This document shows, in pieces, positions 14,468-18,911 of a stretch of DNA of 18,911 nucleotides. A program made the position numbers and the translations under genes. Under the pieces are notes generated by a model. It worked only from the letters and a program-made list of their open reading frames with translations. It did not search any database and was not told the origin of the DNA. Location of the stretch: assembly GCA_018265615.1 (NCBI GenBank), contig JABLYX010000081.1, positions 1 through 18,911 of the forward strand. The letters are read 5' to 3'. This DNA is from Lentisphaeria bacterium. GTDB taxonomy: Bacteria; Verrucomicrobiota; Lentisphaeria; Victivallales; Victivallaceae. Position 1 is the stretch's first letter; every line of letters begins with the position of its first letter.

Positions 14468-14495
14468 TTGTACCCCGCTTTTTTCGTGATATCTT
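14468..14495 (+). promoter_or_regulatory. Candidate promoter of the 583-residue membrane protein gene
   Basis: TTGTAC (14468-14473), 16 nt and TATCTT (14490-14495) match four or five consensus bases each. It is divergent from the ybjQ promoter. The start site would fall near 14502, so the GTG at 14501 is an unlikely start and ATG 14540 fits. Confidence 0.4.
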
Positions 14496-14539
14496 AAACT
14501 GTGAATCTGTTTCCCGTCAGGAAAACAAAGGGTGAGGAG

Positions 14540-16291
14540 ATGGGAAAACTGAGCGCCGCCGACCGGATCTCCCTGCTGCCGTTCGCCGCAGGTGTTCTTC
14601 TGTTGCCGCTTTTTCTCGCCGCGCGCGGGAGCTGTCCGCCGGAAGTCTTTGCCGAAGGGCGCATGCCGCCGCTTTTCGTCCTGTCGTTTCTTGCCGCATG
14701 GGCCGGGCAGTGGCTGGCCCCCATCGGCGGCGGTATCGTCATTGCCGCCCTGATGCGGAACGCCCGGAAGCGCGCCGAACTTTTCACGCCGCTGCTGCTC
14801 CTTGCTCCGCTGGCCTCTCCGGTCGCGGATGCGTTATCCGGCCTGCTGCCGATCCTGCTCCCCTTTGTGCGGCCGGTCTCGGCTGTTTTTCTCGTGCGGC
14901 GCATCTGTTCCCGCTCGCCGTCGCGTCTGCTGTTCTGGTTCTCCTGGGGATATGTCGCGATGCTGTGGGGATTCGATTTTCATTGCCGGTGGCTTTTCCG
15001 GGGCATGATCCGGATGCCGGTTGTCGCCGGGGATGCGCCTTCGGTGTGGAGCGCCGCCGGTCTGCTGGCTTTCCTGCTTCTGCAGGGAATCTGGTGCGCG
15101 CTCCTGTTCCGTTCCGCCCCGTCCCGCCGGGTGCCGTGGCCGCCCATGGCTGTCCGTGCGGCGCGGGTCGGGCTTCCGGCGGTGCTCCTCTGCGCGGCGG
15201 CATGGTATGCCATGGTGGAGTTTCGCTGGCGGGGAATCCGGCAAAGATATCCTTATGAACTCTCCTTTGAAACGATTTCCTGGCGGCATCGCCCGTCGTC
15301 GCCGGAAGTGCTCGGGGAATTTGCGGGGCTGGCCCGTGAATCTGAAGCTCTGTCGAAGCGCGGCCCGTGCCGCATCACCCCGGATGAAGCGGAAGATTTC
15401 GCCCGGGAACCGGACCGCGCCGCCTGGCGGGAAAGCGTCCGCATGTGGGCGGATCGCCTGGCGATATTTTTCCGTGAAGCCGGGGAGCTGCGTTTTCGCC
15501 GCGACAGCCGGGCGGCGATGACCGAGCCCCGCGAACCCGGGCAGATGCTGCACATGGCGAGGCTCGCTGTGGAGGCGGCGATGCTCCAGCCGGATCCGGA
15601 CCGGTTTCGCGAGACGGCCGGATTGCTGGCGCGGATGCGGGATACGGCGCTGGGCGACCCGGCTCCTGCCGCCGTCGTGGCCGGAGCGCAGCTGGAGGTG
15701 GTGCGCATGCGTTTTTACGAAAGCCGGCTCTCCTCCGGATTGCGGGATGCGCTTGCAGGGGAGGAGCTGGAAGCCCTTCAGCGCGAAGCCCGTGCATTTC
15801 CCGGCCGCCTTGCTGAGGCAAACCGTCATTCGCTCACGTTTGCGGCTCCCGCCGAGTTGACCGAGCCGCCGGCGGGGGGTGGGAGAGGGAGGATCCCGTA
15901 TGTGGATATTTCCGGCGTCTGGGAGCGTCTGCTGCCGGTCTGGAAGCGGCATTGCTGCGAGGTATTGCGGGAGCTGATGCACAGGCAGGGACATGATGTG
16001 CTTGACGGATACGGCGTCAATGCTCTCCGGGTATGGCGCCCCGCCGCCGGCGGGGAAATCGAGTACCGGCTGTTCGACCTGCTGCTGGCGGCGGAGCGGT
16101 TCCGGCGGACGAACGGCTTTCTGCCGCGCCATTACGGGGACCTGGTTCCGACGTACCTGCCCGGAATCCCCGTGGATCTCACACACGGAAAAGCCGTCCG
16201 GATCCGGACTTGGGAAGGCGGTTTCGAGGCCGCCTCCGCAGGGGATCCGCCGGAGAGCTTCCGCCTGGGCCTTCCTGAAGCGGATCAGTGA
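14540..16291 (+). CDS. Polytopic membrane protein of unknown function with a planctomycete-like C-terminal segment
   Basis: The 583-residue protein is not recognised as a whole. The N-terminal 230 residues hold about six to seven hydrophobic segments (near 10-26, 42-62, 76-110, 125-145, 165-190, 200-220). The middle, about 230-460, is a soluble, mostly helical and charged region. The last 74 residues read RLFDLLLAAERFRRTNGFLP, then the stretch DLVPTYLPGIPVDLTHGKAVRI. This resembles a short domain seen at the end of planctomycete proteins (a helix with the pattern hGxxPxxLxxLVPxYLxxxPxDP, then a sheet). Its role is unknown. I chose ATG 14540, where AAGGG lies 7 nt upstream; GTG 14501 would be leaderless. 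The stop overlaps the convergent gene by 7 nt. Confidence 0.78.
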   Translation: MGKLSAADRISLLPFAAGVLLLPLFLAARGSCPPEVFAEGRMPPLFVLSFLAAWAGQWLAPIGGGIVIAALMRNARKRAELFTPLLLLAPLASPVADALSGLLPILLPFVRPVSAVFLVRRICSRSPSRLLFWFSWGYVAMLWGFDFHCRWLFRGMIRMPVVAGDAPSVWSAAGLLAFLLLQGIWCALLFRSAPSRRVPWPPMAVRAARVGLPAVLLCAAAWYAMVEFRWRGIRQRYPYELSFETISWRHRPSSPEVLGEFAGLARESEALSKRGPCRITPDEAEDFAREPDRAAWRESVRMWADRLAIFFREAGELRFRRDSRAAMTEPREPGQMLHMARLAVEAAMLQPDPDRFRETAGLLARMRDTALGDPAPAAVVAGAQLEVVRMRFYESRLSSGLRDALAGEELEALQREARAFPGRLAEANRHSLTFAAPAELTEPPAGGGRGRIPYVDISGVWERLLPVWKRHCCEVLRELMHRQGHDVLDGYGVNALRVWRPAAGGEIEYRLFDLLLAAERFRRTNGFLPRHYGDLVPTYLPGIPVDLTHGKAVRIRTWEGGFEAASAGDPPESFRLGLPEADQ

Positions 16292-16815
16292 AAGTCGCTG
16301 AGTGCGGGATACCGGATTGCGCTCAGGTGAAACAATTCCCCGTACGTTTCTCCTGCCACGGAATTGCAGACGGCGGCCCAGAACTGCCAGTTGCCGGTGA
16401 GCGGCGCGGCGGCCAGAAAGAGCCAGGCGATGAAGATCTGCAGCACCGGGCCCTCGGCGGACTTTCCGAAGGTGCGTATTCCCCATGCCAGGGCGACTCC
16501 CGGCAGCAGCTGGAACAGGGAGATTGCCAGAAAAGGAAGATCGGGGAACCGGCCGGCAATGCCGGATATCAGCGCAAACGGGAGCATGAATGCCGACAGG
16601 AGCAGGAAAGCCGCCGGTATGCGCCTGCCGCGCCCCCGGCAGAAGAGCGCGGCGGCCGTCAGGAGGAATGCCGACAGTGACATGGCCAGACGAACTGTCA
16701 GGGCCTCCCACGAAAAAGAAATGTGATTCTCCAGCAGCACGAATAGAAGAATCTGCAACGCAACTGCTTCCGCCGCGAGCAGGAAAGTACGCTTCCGAAA
16801 CCGGGAATCTTTCAT
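16285..16815 (-). CDS. Small membrane protein, unknown function
   Basis: The 176-residue protein has about five hydrophobic segments (near 10-28, 38-58, 67-90, 94-112 and 121-140) and a short soluble tail. It has a basic N-terminus (KDSRFRKR), suggesting a cytoplasmic N-end. I do not recognise the family. The ATG follows GGGAGG with a 7-nt spacer. The gene is convergent with the 583-residue membrane protein gene, sharing 7 nt around their stops, and divergent from the DUF2293-like gene. A related, smaller membrane protein lies at 17649-18014. Confidence 0.75.
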   Translation of the reverse strand: MKDSRFRKRTFLLAAEAVALQILLFVLLENHISFSWEALTVRLAMSLSAFLLTAAALFCRGRGRRIPAAFLLLSAFMLPFALISGIAGRFPDLPFLAISLFQLLPGVALAWGIRTFGKSAEGPVLQIFIAWLFLAAAPLTGNWQFWAAVCNSVAGETYGELFHLSAIRYPALSDFH

Positions 16816-16834
16816 GGTGACGCCTCCCGATAAA

Positions 16835-16863
16835 AAGGTAGCATGGATTTTGGCGATTGCGAA
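16835..16863 (-). promoter_or_regulatory. Weak promoter candidate for the 176-residue membrane protein gene
   Basis: On the minus strand TTCGCA (16863-16858), 17 nt and TACCTT (16840-16835) match four and three consensus bases. This is the best pair before the start at 16815. Its -35 box lies 7 nt from the repeat at 16870-16880. Confidence 0.3.
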
Positions 16864-16869
16864 TCCGGG

Positions 16870-16902
16870 TCCGGAAAAACTCCCGCCTTTTTCCGGAAAA
16901 AC
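16870..16902. repeat. Direct repeat TCCGGAAAAAC twice, the second inside a perfect palindrome
   Basis: TCCGGAAAAAC occurs at 16870-16880 and 16892-16902, a 22-nt period that corresponds to two DNA turns. The second copy lies in the perfect 14-bp palindrome TTTTTCCGGAAAAA (16888-16901). The block sits between two divergent genes, 2 nt before the plus-strand -35 box, which suits a regulator-binding site. Confidence 0.55.
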
Positions 16903-16904
16903 GG

Positions 16905-16933
16905 TTGCCGCGCACTCTCCGGCGTGTTACATT
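16905..16933 (+). promoter_or_regulatory. Probable promoter of the DUF2293-like gene
   Basis: TTGCCG (16905-16910), an exact 17-nt spacer and TACATT (16928-16933) precede the gene. The start site would be near 16940, giving a leader of about 20 nt that contains AGGAGG at 16949-16954. Confidence 0.6.
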
Positions 16934-16960
16934 ATGCGTTTTGACGGCAGGAGGCGGTTT

Positions 16961-17635
16961 ATGGACAAGCAGGAATTCGTGGTCTGGAAGAGCCCGGCGG
17001 GGATCGCGCTGATGCATGAGGGGCGGCGGATCGCCCCGCCCGACGGCTGGATTTTCGTCCCGAGCGGCGATCCCGGCCTCACCCGGCGGCTCAAAAGCGC
17101 GGGCGACTACTGGCTCGTGGTGCACCGCCGCCGCAACCGCGTCGAGTCGGTCGGGCTCTGGACCGATGCCGGGCGGGTCGACGCGGTCCGCGCCGCGCTC
17201 GAAGCCGAACGTGCCGACCCCGCCTGCCGGCGCAAGCTCGAAGCGGGAAAGCGCGCCCGCGAGGTGAAGCAGGCCGGGTATGAGGATGAGTTCCGGCGGG
17301 CCGTTCTCGCATTTCTGAACTTCGCTCCCCGCTGGAGCGTGCTCGGCGGGCGGCTGGCCGATGCCGTGACCGCCCATGCCGTCCCGGTCGGCAGCGGGAC
17401 CGTGGCCCGCACGACCCGGATCCCGGTCGAACGCCGCGCCGAAGCGGCCGTCATCGCCTGGATGCGCCACCGGACCACGGCGTATGACAATATGCAGATC
17501 GCCCGGATCAAAGGGGAGCGCCGCGAGGTCCGCCGCCGTCTGGCGGAGCGTTCGCGCACGCTGCTTGAACGCTACCGCGCCGGTGCGGACGTCGCCGCGG
17601 AGTGTCCGCTCGCAAAAGCGTTGGAAATCGTATGA
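16961..17635 (+). CDS. DUF2293-domain-like protein
   Basis: The 224-residue protein is soluble and rich in Arg. Its C-terminal part, around residues 155-210, has AAVIAWMRHRTTAYDNMQ, with the RH at 169-170 and YD at 175-176. It continues with a basic helix (RREVRRRLAERSRTLLERYR) that resembles DUF2293 proteins, which carry a conserved (I/M)RH-x-x-T-x-Y pattern. The family's function is unknown; the basic character suggests nucleic-acid contact, an inference. The N-terminal half (KSPAGIALMHEGRRIAPPDGW, then GDPGLTRRLK) is not recognised. I chose ATG 16961, which has AGGAGG 6 nt upstream. The frame extends back to 16814 but overlaps the promoter. The convergent neighbour ends 13 nt away. Confidence 0.68.
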   Translation: MDKQEFVVWKSPAGIALMHEGRRIAPPDGWIFVPSGDPGLTRRLKSAGDYWLVVHRRRNRVESVGLWTDAGRVDAVRAALEAERADPACRRKLEAGKRAREVKQAGYEDEFRRAVLAFLNFAPRWSVLGGRLADAVTAHAVPVGSGTVARTTRIPVERRAEAAVIAWMRHRTTAYDNMQIARIKGERREVRRRLAERSRTLLERYRAGADVAAECPLAKALEIV

Positions 17636-17648
17636 GGCACGGCAGGCG

Positions 17649-18014
17649 TCACTCCCCGGCCTTTTTTTTATCCTGAAAGCTCAGGAGCGTCAATACAGCC
17701 TGTCCGGCGAAGAAGCATACGGCAGGCGCGCAGAAAAACAGGAGGTTCAGGATTCCGCCCATCTCGTCAAGCCTGTTTCCGTGGAGCCCCGCCGCCGTCA
17801 ATGCGGTGTAGGCAAAGCAGATGAGCAGGTTCCAGAGACTTTTCCGGCGGCATTCCAGCCGTGAGAGGGCGATGCAGTGCAGGAGCCCGAGGGCGATCAG
17901 CCAGAATGCCGCTTCCTTCAGGTTGCCGTCGGGTGTGCTGCCGCCGGTGCGTGCCGCAAGGAATGCGGATGCACCGGACAGGAGGAAGAGGACAATGCTT
18001 GCCGGATTCTTCAT
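17649..18014 (-). CDS. Small membrane protein, unknown function
   Basis: The 121-residue protein has an N-terminal hydrophobic segment (6-21), two central ones (about 36-50 and 60-78) and a last one (about 88-112), and ends in a basic tail (QDKKKAGE). I do not recognise the family. The ATG has only a weak GAGAAAG site. It lies downstream of pnp on the same strand, after the pnp terminator, and no promoter is obvious, so its expression may rest on read-through. Composition and size resemble those of the 176-residue membrane protein at 16285-16815, but I see no clear homology between them. Confidence 0.65.
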   Translation of the reverse strand: MKNPASIVLFLLSGASAFLAARTGGSTPDGNLKEAAFWLIALGLLHCIALSRLECRRKSLWNLLICFAYTALTAAGLHGNRLDEMGGILNLLFFCAPAVCFFAGQAVLTLLSFQDKKKAGE

Positions 18015-18035
18015 GGATTCACTTTCTCAGGACGG

Positions 18036-18068
18036 AAAAACGCCGCCGGTTTCAGGCCGGCGGCGTTT
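18036..18068 (-). terminator. Rho-independent terminator of pnp
   Basis: A perfect 12-bp stem pairs AAACGCCGCCGG (18038-18049) with its complement at 18057-18068 around a 7-nt loop. On the minus strand the stem is followed by a run of T (18040-18036). It starts 25 nt after the pnp stop. On the plus strand no long T run follows, so it serves pnp. Confidence 0.88.
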
Positions 18069-18092
18069 GAATGCATCGTTGGAAACGGGCGG

Positions 18093-18911
18093 TTATTCGC
18101 CCATCTCCTTCAGCGCCGCCTTGCGGGAGAGGCTGATCTTGCCGTTCGACGGATCGATGTCGAGCACCTTCACCGAGACGTAATCGCCCTCGTTGCAGAT
18201 GTCCGTCACCTTGTTGACGCGGTAATCGGCCAACGCGGAGATGTGCAGCAGCCCTTCCACGCCCGGGAGGATTTCGACGAAAGCGCCGAAGTCACGGACG
18301 GTCACGACCTTGCCGCGGTAGATCCTGCCGATCTCCGGCTCCGCCGTGCAGCCCGAGATCCGCAGCTTGGCGGCTTCGAGGTGCTCCTTGTCCGGGGCCA
18401 TGATCTTGACGGTGCCGTCATCGTCGATGTCGATCGAAGTGCCGGTTTCTTCGGTGATCGCGCGGATGTTCTTGCCGCCGGGGCCGATGAGCGCGCCGAT
18501 CTTGTCCGGATTGATTTTGACGACTTCGAGGCGCGGGGCGCGCGGCGAAATATCCGCACGCGGGGCCGCGATGCACGCTTCCATCACATCGAGGATCTTC
18601 ATGCGCGCAATGCGGTTGCGCTCCATGCCCTCGCAGAGCAGGTCGATCGGAATGCCCGGCAGCTTCAGGTCGAGCTGGAAGCCGGTGATCCCGTCACGGG
18701 TTCCGCATACCTTGAAGTCCATGTCGCCGAAGTGGTCCTCGGCGCCGATGATGTCGGTCAGCAGCAGGCGCTGCCCGTCCTTGCCGGTCACGAGGCCGCA
18801 GCTGATGCCGGCCACCGGCGCCGTGATCGGAACGCCCGCATCCATCAGCGCGAGCGTCGCGCCGCAGACCGAAGCCATCGAGGTCGAGCCGTTCGAGCTC
18901 ATGATCTCGGA
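18093..18911 (-). CDS. pnp: Polyribonucleotide nucleotidyltransferase (PNPase), C-terminal part
   Basis: The frame is open to the window edge, so the gene begins beyond base 18911 and about 272 C-terminal residues are visible. They match PNPase throughout: the SEIMSSNGSTSMASVCGA core motif, then ALMDAGVPITAPVAGI, then DIIGAEDHFGDMDFKV with the catalytic Asp/His region of the second RNase PH domain. They are followed by the KH domain (IGPGGKNIRAITEETG, GXXG loop) and the S1 domain (GRIYRGKVVTVRDFGAFVEI and GVEGLLHIS). PNPase degrades RNA 3' to 5' by phosphorolysis and is part of the RNA degradosome in many bacteria. The S1 domain is the last element and no long extra tail follows. The gene ends in a good terminator. 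Confidence 0.97.
   Translation of the reverse strand, partial: SEIMSSNGSTSMASVCGATLALMDAGVPITAPVAGISCGLVTGKDGQRLLLTDIIGAEDHFGDMDFKVCGTRDGITGFQLDLKLPGIPIDLLCEGMERNRIARMKILDVMEACIAAPRADISPRAPRLEVVKINPDKIGALIGPGGKNIRAITEETGTSIDIDDDGTVKIMAPDKEHLEAAKLRISGCTAEPEIGRIYRGKVVTVRDFGAFVEILPGVEGLLHISALADYRVNKVTDICNEGDYVSVKVLDIDPSNGKISLSRKAALKEMGE

Noticed and set aside
14501..14539. GTG start for the 583-residue membrane protein
   Set aside because: It coincides with the predicted transcription start and has no ribosome site; ATG 14540 follows AAGGG at 7 nt.
16814..16960. N-terminal extension of the DUF2293-like protein
   Set aside because: It runs over the predicted promoter and repeats, and ATG 16961 has a well-spaced AGGAGG.
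14834..17470. An 878-codon minus-strand open frame across several plus-strand genes
   Set aside because: High GC makes stop codons rare on the opposite strand. The translation is rich in Arg, Pro and His with no domain, and the frame covers two genes with good start sites and motifs.
17636..17668. Terminator in the T run after the DUF2293-like gene
   Set aside because: The T run at 17662-17669 is the antisense of the Lys codons of the neighbouring gene, and I found no stable stem before it.

Overview
The window is GC-rich DNA, densely packed with genes and free of insertion sequences, tRNAs, rRNAs or CRISPR arrays that I can see. Several traits suggest a PVC-group bacterium, most likely Lentisphaerota (Victivallis-like). 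They are a pseudopilin-type protein with an FTLIELLVVIAIIAIL leader and a degenerate H-X9-DG tail, a LacI regulator co-transcribed with a large secreted glycosidase, and a membrane protein whose C-terminal segment resembles those of planctomycetes. The taxonomic call is an inference; no marker gene in the window settles it.

Left part (1-4902, all plus strand). The window opens with the 3' end of a multi-spanning membrane protein that looks like a family-39/PMT-type glycosyltransferase. Next is an isolated transcription unit with its own strong promoter and terminator, encoding a 99-residue zinc-ribbon protein with an extremely acidic tail. It is followed by a MalK/UgpC/MsmX-type ABC ATPase without adjacent permeases, ending at a good terminator. 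A type-1 ABC exporter half-transporter and a YggL-family gene then form a two-gene unit ending at a strong terminator.

Middle part (4903-12803, plus strand). An RbsB/RbsA/RbsC-like sugar ABC importer (binding protein, double ATPase, permease) ends at a terminator. Immediately after it, a near-consensus promoter with a perfect 12-bp palindrome drives a tightly packed three-gene unit: a LacI-family regulator with a TTG start, a secreted GH42-like glycosidase overlapping it by 4 nt, and a pseudopilin-like protein 12 nt further on. Transporter, regulator and hydrolase probably serve uptake and breakdown of one carbohydrate. The pseudopilin may place part of the process at the cell surface.

Right part (12804-18911, mixed strands). 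A minus-strand unit encodes a YbjQ protein, a membrane-anchored YbjQ paralogue and a PrsW-type intramembrane protease. The rest consists of an unrecognised 583-residue plus-strand membrane protein, a small minus-strand membrane protein, a DUF2293-like plus-strand gene, another small minus-strand membrane protein, and the 3' two thirds or less of pnp (PNPase, minus strand) with its terminator. The 16816-16960 gap between two divergent genes carries a palindrome and a 22-nt-spaced direct repeat that look like a regulatory site.

Gene starts were chosen from Shine-Dalgarno spacing and from excluding codons that fall inside terminators or upstream genes. All family calls were made by eye from motifs, without database searches.
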